A program made the position numbers and the translations under genes. Below the pieces are notes generated by a model. It worked only from the letters and a program-made list of their open reading frames with translations. It did no database searches and had not been told where the DNA came from. A DNA stretch of 33,608 nt from Planctomycetaceae bacterium. Its GTDB lineage: Bacteria; Planctomycetota; Planctomycetia; Pirellulales; Pirellulaceae. The stretch is taken from NCBI GenBank assembly GCA_007121535.1, contig SKKK01000548.1, forward strand, positions 1 to 33,608, read 5' to 3'. How positions within the stretch are numbered: position 1 is the first letter of the stretch; each line of letters opens with the position of its first letter. Shown here piece by piece: positions 1 to 8,859 of this stretch.

Positions 1-20
1 CGGCCACCGGTCGTGTGGGT

Positions 21-67
21 CCCGAGCGCCGAGCGGGAGCCGGCCGGGCCCCCGCTCGGCGCTCGGG
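21..67. repeat. GC-rich perfect inverted repeat (hairpin) upstream of purH
   Basis: A 17-bp perfect inverted repeat has arms at 21-37 and 51-67 around a 13-nt GC-rich spacer. A short outer pairing (TGTGG at 14-18 with CCACA at 71-75) may extend it. No T-run follows on either strand close to the stem, so a classical intrinsic terminator is not obvious. It may end transcription of a gene left of the window or be an intergenic palindromic repeat. The gene to its left is not visible, so its role is undecided. Confidence 0.6.
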
Positions 68-93
68 GGGCCACATGGGCTGAATAGGCGTAC

Positions 94-122
94 TTGACCA
101 AACGGCGTGCAAGCCGTAAACC
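94..122 (+). promoter_or_regulatory. Possible sigma70-type promoter of purH
   Basis: TTGACC (94-99) is followed after 17 bp by TAAACC (117-122), about 45 bp before the purH start codon. The -35 box is good and the -10 box is weak. The call rests only on consensus match and position. Confidence 0.3.
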
Positions 123-166
123 ATAGCGTGGACTTTACTTCGCTGGACTAAAGACAGGGACCGACG

Positions 167-1732
167 ATGAACATTCCGATCGAAAACGCCATCATCAGCG
201 TCAGCGACAAACTGGGCTTGAACGATTTCGCTCGTGGTCTGGCCGATTGTGGCGTCACGATTTACAGCACCGGGGGGACGCGTCGGCATCTGGAAAAGGC
301 CGGACTAGACGTCGAGGACATCTCTTCCTATACCGGTTTTCCCGAGATGATGGATGGACGCTTGAAGACGCTTCATCCCAAGATTTTCGGGGGCATTCTT
401 TGCCGGCACGATCGCCCGGAGGACATGCAGGCCATCGACCGGCACGAAATCGTTCCCTTCCCGCTGGTGGTGGTTAATCTGTATCCTTTCGAGGCCACGA
501 TCTCGCGCAGCAATATCACCATCGAGGAAGCGATCGAGCAGATCGACATCGGGGGTCCCAGCCTGGTACGAGCGGCGGCGAAGAACCATGCGTTCGTCGC
601 CGTCGTTACCAACGCCGAGCAATACTCCTCGGTATTGCTGGAAATCATTGAAACGGGCGGCGTTTCCGCGGAATTGCGACGTCGGCTGGCGGCGGAAGCA
701 TTCGCCCGCACGGCGGCCTACGACCGAGCGATCGCGGATTATTTCGCCGATCAGTGGGACGACGGCGGTTTCGCTCCGATGATGAACCTGACGCTGCGAC
801 GAAAGTCCGAGCTGCGATACGGGGAAAACCCGCACCAGCGAGCGGCCGTGTATCGCGAAGTCGGCGCTCGCGGCGCCAGCCTGGTGACGGCTCGACAATT
901 GAACGGGAAGGAGCTGTCCTACAACAACCTGCTGGATCTGGACAGCGCCCTGTCCATCGTCCGGCAGCTTTCTCAGCCCGCTGCGGCGGTCATCAAGCAC
1001 AACAATCCGTGCGGCGCCGCCGTCGGGTCGTCGTTGGCCGATGCGGCGACCAAAGCGATGGCCGGGGATCCGCTGAGCGCCTACGGTTCCGTGCTGGGCT
1101 TCAACCGCACGGTGGATGTGGACACGGCCGAGGTGCTCTCGCAACCGGGGCTGTTCATCGAAGCGATCGTCGCGCCGGATTTCGAGGCGGCTGCCGTGGG
1201 CGTGCTGACCACCAAGCCGAAGTGGAAGAAGAACGTTCGGCTGATGCAGGTCGGACGCTTGGACGATCCACCGGGGATGCGGCATTATCGCTATATCGAC
1301 GGCGGGATGCTGGTGCAGCAATCGGACTCTGGTGCGGATGTCGAGAGCGATTGGCAGGTGGTGACCGACACGCAGCCGTCCGACGATCTGTTGTCGGACT
1401 TGCGTTTCGGCTGGGCCATCGTGCGGCACGTCAAGTCCAATGCGATCCTGCTGGCCAAAGACGAAGCCGTGTGCGGCGTCGGTGCGGGCCAGATGAGCCG
1501 CGTGGATTCGGTGGAAATCGCGATCCACAAAGCCGGGGACCGTGCGGCCGGATGCATCCTGGCCTCGGATGCCTTCTTCCCCTTCCCCGATTCGATCCAC
1601 CAAGCGGCCGATGCCGGCATCGCCGCGATCATTCAACCGGGCGGTTCGATCCGAGATCAGGAGGTCATCGCGGCTTGTAACGAGCGCCACCTGCCGATGA
1701 TTTTTACAGGCCGTCGCCACTTCAAACACTAG
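167..1732 (+). CDS. purH: Bifunctional AICAR formyltransferase / IMP cyclohydrolase PurH
   Basis: PurH catalyses the last two steps of de novo IMP synthesis in the cytoplasm: formylation of AICAR with 10-formyl-tetrahydrofolate, then ring closure to IMP. The 521 residues match the usual bacterial length. Residues 1 to about 150 form the MGS-like cyclohydrolase domain, with STGGT near the N-terminus and TLHPKIFGG. The rest is the formyltransferase domain, with RYGENPHQ and the catalytic KHNNPCG signature (residues 277-283; more often KHxNPCG). The ATG is preceded by AGGGA at a suitable distance. pepA follows after 13 bp, so the two are probably cotranscribed. The assignment is firm. Confidence 0.97.
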   Translation: MNIPIENAIISVSDKLGLNDFARGLADCGVTIYSTGGTRRHLEKAGLDVEDISSYTGFPEMMDGRLKTLHPKIFGGILCRHDRPEDMQAIDRHEIVPFPLVVVNLYPFEATISRSNITIEEAIEQIDIGGPSLVRAAAKNHAFVAVVTNAEQYSSVLLEIIETGGVSAELRRRLAAEAFARTAAYDRAIADYFADQWDDGGFAPMMNLTLRRKSELRYGENPHQRAAVYREVGARGASLVTARQLNGKELSYNNLLDLDSALSIVRQLSQPAAAVIKHNNPCGAAVGSSLADAATKAMAGDPLSAYGSVLGFNRTVDVDTAEVLSQPGLFIEAIVAPDFEAAAVGVLTTKPKWKKNVRLMQVGRLDDPPGMRHYRYIDGGMLVQQSDSGADVESDWQVVTDTQPSDDLLSDLRFGWAIVRHVKSNAILLAKDEAVCGVGAGQMSRVDSVEIAIHKAGDRAAGCILASDAFFPFPDSIHQAADAGIAAIIQPGGSIRDQEVIAACNERHLPMIFTGRRHFKH

Positions 1733-1745
1733 AGGACAGAATCCA

Positions 1746-3215
1746 ATGAAAATCGGGGTAACCGAAGGCCGTATTCCGGAGATCGAGGCAGATGCCGTGG
1801 TCGTCGGGGTGGATGATAAAGGAAACCTGACCAAGGAGGCGTTGGAGATCGATCAGGCCCTTGGCGGAAAGATTGCGGCGCTGGTGCAGACAAAGGAGAT
1901 CACCGGCAAGTTGAACGAATTGACCGTCCTGCTGGCTCCCAGCGGCATCCGCGCGGGCCAAGTGGTCGTTGTCGGGCTGGGCGACCGAGAGAACTTCGGC
2001 TGTGGCCAAGCCTACCGGGTGTCGGCGTCGGCGGCCCGGCGGCTGGCCGAAAAGAAACGCAAACGGGTCGCTTTTTGCCTGGGCGACGGATGGAGCGAGG
2101 GCTGCGTCGAAGCGGGGATCAGCGGGGCGTTGGTCGGTTGTCGAGGCCAGGACCTGTACCGCAGCGAAAAGAACTGCCATCCGTTTGACGAGATCTTGTG
2201 GAATGACGATTACCAAGCCGTGTTGGCCGCCGGACAAATCCTGGGCGAAACCGTCAACCTGACTCGGCAATTGGTCAACGAGCCGGCCAGCCGGATCTAC
2301 CCGGAGTCCTTTGCCGCCGAAGCGGAGAAATTCGCCGAGGAATTCGGGTTGGAAATCGAGGTCTGGGACCAACAGCGGCTGGAAGCCGAACGATGTGGTG
2401 CGCTGTTGGGCGTGGCCCGCGGGTCTGCTCGACCCCCACGGCTGGTGATCCTGTCGCATCGCGGGGGCGCCGCCGATGCGCCGACGCTGGCGCTGGCCGG
2501 CAAGGGAGTGACCTTCGATTCGGGCGGACTGTCGCTGAAGCCGTCCGAAGGCATGCAGGCCATGAAGTGCGATATGGCGGGCGCCGCGACCGTGTTCGGC
2601 GCCATGCAGGCCATCGCGCGACTTGAGTTGCCGATCAATGTAATCGGGCTGGCCGGGCTGGTCGAAAACATGATCAATGGCGATGCCTACAAGCTGGGCG
2701 ATGTCCTGACCGCTCGCAATGGAAAGACCATCGAGGTGCTGAACACCGACGCCGAAGGGCGGCTGGTCCTGGCCGACGTGCTGGACGTGGCGGTCGAACG
2801 CGGCGCCGCCAAGATCATCGATCTGGCGACCCTGACCGGCGCCTGCCTGGTCGCGTTGGGAATGGACGTCGCCGGGGTGATGACCAACGACCAGGACTGG
2901 TGCGACGCGGTCCTGGACGCGGCGGAAACCTGCGGCGAACCAGCTTGGCAACTGCCCATGTTCCCGGAATACGGGGAACTGATCCGCAGCAAGGTGGCCG
3001 ACATCAAGAACATCGGCCAAGGACGTTGGGGCGGTGCGATCACGGCCGCCAAGTTCCTGGAGGAGTTTGTCGCAGGCAAGCCGTGGGTCCACATCGACAT
3101 CGCCGGCCCGGCATTTCTGGAAGAGGCGAAATCCTGGACCGATGCGGGCGGGACGGGCGCCTTTGTACGAACCCTGGTGCAGATCGCCCGCAATTGGCAA
3201 AGCACCAGCGAGTGA
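1746..3215 (+). CDS. pepA: Leucyl aminopeptidase (M17 family, PepA)
   Basis: This cytosolic two-metal aminopeptidase removes N-terminal residues, preferring leucine, and normally assembles as a hexamer. It has 489 residues, typical of M17. Residues 1 to about 150 form the variable N-terminal domain. The catalytic domain carries the metal-binding stretch GKGVTFDSGGLSLKP (K253, D258, K265) and the family signature NTDAEGRL (residues 333-340, with the catalytic Arg at 339). AGGA stands 10 nt before the ATG, and the gene starts 13 bp after purH, which suggests an operon although the pathways are unrelated. In some bacteria PepA also binds DNA; nothing in this sequence decides that. Confidence 0.95.
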   Translation: MKIGVTEGRIPEIEADAVVVGVDDKGNLTKEALEIDQALGGKIAALVQTKEITGKLNELTVLLAPSGIRAGQVVVVGLGDRENFGCGQAYRVSASAARRLAEKKRKRVAFCLGDGWSEGCVEAGISGALVGCRGQDLYRSEKNCHPFDEILWNDDYQAVLAAGQILGETVNLTRQLVNEPASRIYPESFAAEAEKFAEEFGLEIEVWDQQRLEAERCGALLGVARGSARPPRLVILSHRGGAADAPTLALAGKGVTFDSGGLSLKPSEGMQAMKCDMAGAATVFGAMQAIARLELPINVIGLAGLVENMINGDAYKLGDVLTARNGKTIEVLNTDAEGRLVLADVLDVAVERGAAKIIDLATLTGACLVALGMDVAGVMTNDQDWCDAVLDAAETCGEPAWQLPMFPEYGELIRSKVADIKNIGQGRWGGAITAAKFLEEFVAGKPWVHIDIAGPAFLEEAKSWTDAGGTGAFVRTLVQIARNWQSTSE

Positions 3216-3291
3216 TGCTGGACGGACATTCTTTGCCGATGCCGAGCTTTCATCGCTTGCGTGTTTGTCTTTCACGTCGTAAAAAACGAGC

Positions 3292-4521
3292 ATGAAGAAT
3301 GCAATCGTATTGGTTATTGATCGGCTTCAAACCGGCTTTTTGGGGCCTTACGGCAATACTTGGATCGATACGCCCAGCTTCAATCGCTTGGCTGCCGAAT
3401 CGGCGTTGTTCGAGTTCGCAATCAGCGATTCGACGGATCTGCCGGTGGTCTACCGGTCGATGTGGGCCGGTTTGCACGCGATGAGCGATCCGCGTTCGGT
3501 TTCGGGGTTGGCCGAAGTCGCCAGCTCAAGCGGTATTCGGACCGTGCTGATCACGGACGAAGCACAGGTCGCCGATCATCCACTGGCCGGCGGCTTTACT
3601 GAGAAGCATCTGGTCCCGACGCCGCCGGTGGCGGCAGCCGCCGAGGATATCGGAGATACGCAACTGGCTCGCTTGCTGAGTTCGGCACTGGACTGGTTGC
3701 AGCATGCAACCGCCCCCGCAGACTCGCCGCGTCAACCTTACTTGCTGTGGATCCACAGCCAGGGCATGCAGGCGGCTTGGGATGCACCGTTCGATCTTCG
3801 TCAGCCGTTTGCCGACGAGGACGACCCGGAACCGCCCGATTTCGTCCAACCGCCGTGCCGCCGGGTTGCCAAAGACGAAGATCCTGACCAATTGCTGGGA
3901 ATCCAACATGCCTATGCCGGACAAATCAGCCTGTTGGATGCCTGCTTGGCGGTGTTTTTGGAAGCTTGTACGACAGCCGATTCCGATGACCAGACGTTGC
4001 TGCTGCTGGCTTCGCCGCGCGGTTACCCGTTGGGGGAGCATGGACGCATCGGTCCCGTGGATGCTTCGTTGTACGGCGAGTCGCTGCACGTACCGTGCCT
4101 GGTGCGATATCCTGATCGCCGGTACGCCCTGCAACGTTGCCAGCAATTGGTGCAACCCAGCGACTGGTACGCGACGTTGCTCGACTGGTTTTCGTTGCCC
4201 CGGCCGTCGCAATCTCATTGGGGGAACGTTTTGGAACGTCTGCTGGATGGCCAGATCGAATCGGACCGCGTATGCGCCGTATCGGCGGCTTGCCGCGCTC
4301 TACGCACGAAAGCATGGCTGCTGCTGTGCAAAGACAATGCCGACCACAAGCTGTTCGCTAAGCCGGATGATCGGTGGGAGGTCAATGAAGTGTCGGACCG
4401 CTGTCGGGATGTGATCCCCGAGCTGATCGCGCTGTTGGACGAATTCGAACGCGCGGCCCGCTCGATGCATCCCCTTCATTTTTCCCCAATTCCTCATTCT
4501 ATCGCTAGCAGTGATCGTTAA
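3292..4521 (+). CDS. Sulfatase-fold (alkaline phosphatase superfamily) protein, active site degenerate
   Basis: The fold is recognisable from the start (VLVIDRLQTGFLGPYGN, residues 6-22, like the sulfatase N-terminal metal-binding strand) and from LGEHGRIG plus LYGESLHVPCLVRYP in the second half. The key residues are missing. Residue 11 is Arg where a second metal-binding Asp is usual. The C/S-x-P-x-R formylglycine motif is replaced by TDLPVVYRS (48-56). The usual SDHG metal site reads SPRG (241-244). There is no signal peptide, unlike most planctomycete sulfatases, so it is probably cytoplasmic. It is 409 residues long. I infer a pseudoenzyme or a strongly altered hydrolase; the substrate is unknown. 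It begins 76 bp after pepA. Confidence 0.8.
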   Translation: MKNAIVLVIDRLQTGFLGPYGNTWIDTPSFNRLAAESALFEFAISDSTDLPVVYRSMWAGLHAMSDPRSVSGLAEVASSSGIRTVLITDEAQVADHPLAGGFTEKHLVPTPPVAAAAEDIGDTQLARLLSSALDWLQHATAPADSPRQPYLLWIHSQGMQAAWDAPFDLRQPFADEDDPEPPDFVQPPCRRVAKDEDPDQLLGIQHAYAGQISLLDACLAVFLEACTTADSDDQTLLLLASPRGYPLGEHGRIGPVDASLYGESLHVPCLVRYPDRRYALQRCQQLVQPSDWYATLLDWFSLPRPSQSHWGNVLERLLDGQIESDRVCAVSAACRALRTKAWLLLCKDNADHKLFAKPDDRWEVNEVSDRCRDVIPELIALLDEFERAARSMHPLHFSPIPHSIASSDR

Positions 4522-4583
4522 CCGCTCGATCGAGTGTGAAAAACCGGTCCGGATCGATATGGCTCTCAGAACCTTTGCGAGTC

Positions 4584-4589
4584 TATAAT
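4584..4589 (+). promoter_or_regulatory. Possible -10 box before the large exported protein
   Basis: A perfect TATAAT lies about 45 bp upstream of the ATG at 4635. No convincing -35 hexamer is seen 16-18 bp before it. If it is used, transcription starts near 4596, which rules out the GTG at 4536 as the translation start and supports 4635 or a later ATG. Confidence 0.3.
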
Positions 4590-4634
4590 CCGCCGCTTTC
4601 TTTTAACCAATCTATCATCCCCCCGGAATGGGCG

Positions 4635-7600
4635 ATGCTCGGACAGGGACGTCCGCAATTTGAATCGCTGCCACGGATGGCATCGGGTTTATCGCCGTTG
4701 CCCCGCTGGCCGTGCGCCATGATGTTGTTGTTCGTGGTTGCGCAGTTGCTGTTGCTGGCGTCGTCCGGTCGTGCGTCTGACGTCGATCTGAATCTGCGGG
4801 CTGCGTGGGGAGGTGGTTCGCCGCGTTGCTGGACGGGCGAGATCCAGGTTCAAGATTCGACGGGCGAGGCACTGAAGACCGCTCGAATTTTCGATTTGGT
4901 TCCGTTGGGGCTGAGTCCCGACGTACCCGGTTCGATGCGTGTGTCAGGGTCCGTGATCTCGATCACCCCACGTGTGGTTCGCGATTACGACGGGATCGAT
5001 TTCCGGTTGCGAGCCCCGCGAGATGCGAATCTGATGGTCCAGTTGACGCCGCGAGATCAGCCGCGTGCTCCATATCAGGTGACGATCCCCGTAGCGCATC
5101 TGATCGACGATTTCCACAGTTCTTTGTTGGACAATCACGGGAATCAACTGCGTGTGCGGCGTCGGCCCGGGGATGATTTGCGAGTGCATTTCGAGCGAGA
5201 TTCGCTGGTGTTTGGCGGCGGCGAGCACTTCGAATTCTTCGTGAATCCGTATCGTCTGGCCGGTGAGACCGATGTGACGTTGAGCTGCGAATTCGCGCTG
5301 GTCGATTCGATGAGCGGAGAAAAGCTTTGGGAGGAAACCCGTGAGATGCGTATCGATTCGACGGGCAGCGCGTCGGAACTTGGTCCTTTCTCGGTCCGGA
5401 TGCCGGATCGCGATGGCGTATTCGATCTGACCATCCAGGTCCTCCGTCGCCGCTTGCCGACTCCGTTTGCTCCCACCAAGACGATCGCCCAGCGATCGGT
5501 GCAGGTTGCCGTGGTATCATCGTCTGTCGGGAACTTGCCGGCATCATCGCCGTGGAACGCTTTGGGGGAAATCCTGCCCCAGGCCACTGAGGTGGCTTCG
5601 TTGAACGAGAGCGGCAAATCACGGATTTGGAATCCTTTGTCGAAGGTTCCTCACTGGTGGTGGGTTCCCGGTTCCACGAGTGGTGAAGCTAAGCGTCCGC
5701 TGGGAAACGGCAAGTCCTCGATGGCGACCGATCGCGGGGAAGGCTTCGTTCGCCTGGAACCCGGCGGATGGCAGGCGTATCCGCTGCCGACCGCCACGCT
5801 GCTGAGACCTCATCTGCTGGAGTTCGAGTACCCGGCGGATCTTCCGCAAGGGTTGCACTTTCGCGTCATCGAACCGGGAGCTTCCGGAATGGTGTCGCCG
5901 TTCGGTCCCGCTTCGGGTTTGGATCTGACGGATGCGACGAGCCAGGCGAGTGGCAAGTCGGATCGACACCGCATGGTCTTCTGGCCGAAGACCGAGACGC
6001 CATTGCTGCTGGTCACCAACAGCCGTCCTGACCAGCCCGCCGTATTCGGTCGCATCCGTATCCTGGCGGGTCCGACTCGATTGCCCGCAGCTCGCACGTC
6101 ATCGCGATCGGATGGCCGCCTGCTAGCCGCCTACTACGATCACCCCTTGTTTTGGGAGGATTTCGCCGCGACCAACTCCGTCGATGCCTTGACGGGCCGC
6201 AGTCTGAACGACTGGCGAACGTTCCAGGAAGGCGGTCTGCGGATGGTCGAGTATCTGGAATTCGCCGGATACAACGCAGCGATGATCAGCGCGTATCACG
6301 ACGGCGGCTCAATCTATCCCAGCCGATTGATCGAGTCCACGGCCCGGCATGACAACGGGACGTTCTTCGGGACGGGCCAGGATCCCGTTCGAAAGGATGT
6401 CCTCGAAATGCTGTACCGGCTGTTCGATCGTCGCGGGATGACGCTGATACCCATGCTGCGATTCTCGGCGCCGCTACCGGAATTGGAGCATCGCTTGCGT
6501 CAAGATCCTGCCGCGTCGTCGGGTTCATCGCTTGCTGCCGATCGTGGTCCATCCCCAGCCGACTCCGTCCCAACGCCGCCACCGGGTATCGAATTGGTCG
6601 GGATGGACGGACGCACGTGGCGTGAGAGCGTTGGAGCCAGTCGAGCGACCGGCGCTTACTACAATCCACTCGATCCACGAGTCCAGCAGGCGATGCGCCG
6701 CGTGGTGGTCGAATTGGCCGATCGCTACGGGCATCACGCTTCGTTTGGCGGTGTCGCCATCCGCTTGGGACCCGACACCTACGCACAAATGCCCGATTTG
6801 ACTTGGGGCGTCGACACTCACACGATCGCTCGCTTTACGGAATCCAGTCGCACTGCGCCGCCGGCGGTCTCCGAATCCGAAGCACAAGACCTGGCCTCGT
6901 GGATCATGACCGAGCAACGCGACGCCTGGGCTCGCTGGCGCGCTCAGCAGATGGCCGACTTCTACGTTGCGATGCAATCGGACGTGACCGACCGCGTCCC
7001 GCAGGCTCGACTCTATCTGGCCGGGGCGGATATGCTGAACCATCCGGCGATCCAGGCGGAATTGAGCCCGCGATTGCCCGAACGCCTGGATGTCCGCCGG
7101 CAGATGAAACGCGTCGGCATCGATCCATGGCTGTACGCTGCGTCGGACCGGATCGTGCTGATGCGGCCGGAACGCATCGCTCCGTTGATCTCCTTGGAAG
7201 AACACGCGGCTCAACTCCAGTTGCGTTATTCCACCGAGATGGATCGAATGTTCGCGCTGCGGACGGCGCCTGCGGCGGAAGCCGAGTCGTCCGGGACCCT
7301 GCGGGCCACGACCGGAAACCTGTTCTATCATGAGCCCAAATCTTTGATCCCGGCTTCGTTTCGAGACGCCAGTCCTTACGGCCCGGATCGCACCAGCAAT
7401 TGGTTCCTTGACCAGAGTGTTCCCGCCGGCGCCACTGCTCGGAAACGGTTCGTTCGCGCGCTGGCGATCCAAGACCCCCAAGTGATGGTGGACGGCGGTT
7501 GGGTTACCGGACAGATCCCGCTCGAAGGACTCAGTGAAATCCTGTCCGCCTATCGACAATTGCCCGCTGCTCGCTTCGAGACCGTACGGTCGTCATCCGC

Positions 7601-8729
7601 AGGCGAGGAGACGCAGCCTGTGGTCGTCCGGCGTCTGTCGACCGGACAACGAACCTACCTGTACCTTGTCAACCATTCACCGTGGCCCGTGCGGGTTGCG
7701 GTCAGCCTGGACGATCGTCGTCCCTTCACGTTGACTGCGCTGGGCGATCGCAACTTGCCGGATGTCACCGGCGGCACGTCCGGATTGAAGTGGCACGTCG
7801 AACTCAGGCCCTACGATCTGGTCGCTGCCCGGTTAAGCGCTCCCGAGATTCGAGTGCGGGACTGGCAAGTCGGTTTGCAGCGCGAGGTACTGGTCGAACT
7901 GCGGCAATCGGTCGACGAGCTGCGGCGACGCATCGGTCGTTTGAGCGATCCGGAACCCTTGCCGGTGCTGACCAACCCCAGCTTCGAAGCCGCTGTTTCG
8001 CACCAGACGCTTGTGGGATGGGAACATGCCACCGGCGAAGGCATTTCGGTAACGATCGACGACGATTCCGCTCGTGCAGGTCAACGTTCCTTGCGAATCG
8101 ACAGTTCCGGGCCGGTCGTTTGGGTCCGCAGCAACCCGTTCCCGAGCCCGAAGACAGGCCGATTGGATGTCTTTTTCTGGCTGAAAGTCGACGATCCGGA
8201 CCGCCAGCCCACCTTGCAATTGGCCGTCGAGGGACGATTGAACGGCGAGCCCTATTACCGGGCGTCCCGGGTCGGCGCCTCCAGCCCTTGGCAACTGACC
8301 GATTCCTGGTGGCGATACCAGCTTCGAGTCGACAACCTGCCGCCAAATGTCACCGATCTGCGAGTGGCGATCGACCTGATGGGCGCGGGCCAGGTCTCCG
8401 TCGACGACATCCAGGTATTCGACTTGTGGTTCGAGCGGATGGAACGCAACGAGTTACTCAAGCTGAACGCCTTGGCGAATCTCCATCTGGGCAAAGGAGC
8501 GGCCGTGGACTGCGAACGGTTGCTTCGCGGTTATTGGGCCGAGTTCCTGCGGCGGAACGTGTCCGTCGATTCGCTGCAACTGGCCGAACAGACGAGGCCA
8601 GCCGTCACGACGACCGAACCGGCTGCCGCGTCTCGTCCCGATCGGGACCCGGCGGCGAAGGAACCCTCGACTTCCTGGTTCCAGCGAGTCGTCCCCAGAA
8701 CGCCCACCATGCCTCGACTGTTTCGATAG
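4635..8729 (+). CDS. Large exported protein with probable glycoside-hydrolase-like TIM-barrel core and C-terminal jelly-roll domain
   Basis: I do not recognise a named family over the full length (about 1,364 residues). The N-terminus carries a secretion signal: an Arg-containing stretch, then a hydrophobic core MMLLFVVAQLLLLASS followed by GRA. The first 450 residues look beta-rich. The middle (GYNAAMISAYHDGG, then SFGGVAIRLGPDT) resembles barrel strands of family-10-like glycoside hydrolases, but I cannot name catalytic residues. Near the C-terminus, NPSFEAAVSHQTLVGWE to VSVDDIQVFDLWF resembles a carbohydrate-binding jelly-roll module. The tail is Pro/Thr/Ala-rich. The reading frame is open from a GTG at 4536; ATGs at 4635, 4677 and 4719 are alternatives, and 4677 gives a more compact signal peptide. 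Likely an extracytoplasmic carbohydrate-active or scaffold protein. Confidence 0.7.
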   Translation: MLGQGRPQFESLPRMASGLSPLPRWPCAMMLLFVVAQLLLLASSGRASDVDLNLRAAWGGGSPRCWTGEIQVQDSTGEALKTARIFDLVPLGLSPDVPGSMRVSGSVISITPRVVRDYDGIDFRLRAPRDANLMVQLTPRDQPRAPYQVTIPVAHLIDDFHSSLLDNHGNQLRVRRRPGDDLRVHFERDSLVFGGGEHFEFFVNPYRLAGETDVTLSCEFALVDSMSGEKLWEETREMRIDSTGSASELGPFSVRMPDRDGVFDLTIQVLRRRLPTPFAPTKTIAQRSVQVAVVSSSVGNLPASSPWNALGEILPQATEVASLNESGKSRIWNPLSKVPHWWWVPGSTSGEAKRPLGNGKSSMATDRGEGFVRLEPGGWQAYPLPTATLLRPHLLEFEYPADLPQGLHFRVIEPGASGMVSPFGPASGLDLTDATSQASGKSDRHRMVFWPKTETPLLLVTNSRPDQPAVFGRIRILAGPTRLPAARTSSRSDGRLLAAYYDHPLFWEDFAATNSVDALTGRSLNDWRTFQEGGLRMVEYLEFAGYNAAMISAYHDGGSIYPSRLIESTARHDNGTFFGTGQDPVRKDVLEMLYRLFDRRGMTLIPMLRFSAPLPELEHRLRQDPAASSGSSLAADRGPSPADSVPTPPPGIELVGMDGRTWRESVGASRATGAYYNPLDPRVQQAMRRVVVELADRYGHHASFGGVAIRLGPDTYAQMPDLTWGVDTHTIARFTESSRTAPPAVSESEAQDLASWIMTEQRDAWARWRAQQMADFYVAMQSDVTDRVPQARLYLAGADMLNHPAIQAELSPRLPERLDVRRQMKRVGIDPWLYAASDRIVLMRPERIAPLISLEEHAAQLQLRYSTEMDRMFALRTAPAAEAESSGTLRATTGNLFYHEPKSLIPASFRDASPYGPDRTSNWFLDQSVPAGATARKRFVRALAIQDPQVMVDGGWVTGQIPLEGLSEILSAYRQLPAARFETVRSSSAGEETQPVVVRRLSTGQRTYLYLVNHSPWPVRVAVSLDDRRPFTLTALGDRNLPDVTGGTSGLKWHVELRPYDLVAARLSAPEIRVRDWQVGLQREVLVELRQSVDELRRRIGRLSDPEPLPVLTNPSFEAAVSHQTLVGWEHATGEGISVTIDDDSARAGQRSLRIDSSGPVVWVRSNPFPSPKTGRLDVFFWLKVDDPDRQPTLQLAVEGRLNGEPYYRASRVGASSPWQLTDSWWRYQLRVDNLPPNVTDLRVAIDLMGAGQVSVDDIQVFDLWFERMERNELLKLNALANLHLGKGAAVDCERLLRGYWAEFLRRNVSVDSLQLAEQTRPAVTTTEPAAASRPDRDPAAKEPSTSWFQRVVPRTPTMPRLFR

Positions 8730-8756
8730 GCCTGTTGGGCCTCCATGCGATTCCCC

Positions 8757-8809
8757 GTAGCTACGTTCGCCGGAACGTGGAGATTCCGCACTCTGGCGAG
8801 TGCGGCTAC
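8757..8809. repeat. Pair of related 23-bp units in inverted orientation
   Basis: The reverse complement of 8757-8779 and the direct strand of 8787-8809 are diverged copies of one unit that shares GGCGA and ends in GCTAC. Each unit is itself hairpin-forming, for example CGCACT with AGTGCG at 8787-8802. They lie between the convergent ends of the large exported protein and tyrA. They could serve as a bidirectional transcription stop or be a dispersed intergenic repeat; no T-run is seen. Confidence 0.5.
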
Positions 8810-8859
8810 ATGACCCCCGCCCCCTGCACGAAACGCGACACACATACGTTTGTCGATCG

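Noticed and set aside
305-1834. Long minus-strand open frame opposite purH (509 codons)
   Set aside because: It is a mirror of the purH codon pattern in GC-rich DNA. Its translation is Arg/His/Gln-rich with no recognisable domain, while the plus frame is a clear PurH.
1722-3293. Minus-strand open frame opposite pepA (523 codons)
   Set aside because: It lies entirely opposite an unmistakable M17 peptidase. The translation is low-complexity His/Gln/Arg-rich with no ribosome site.
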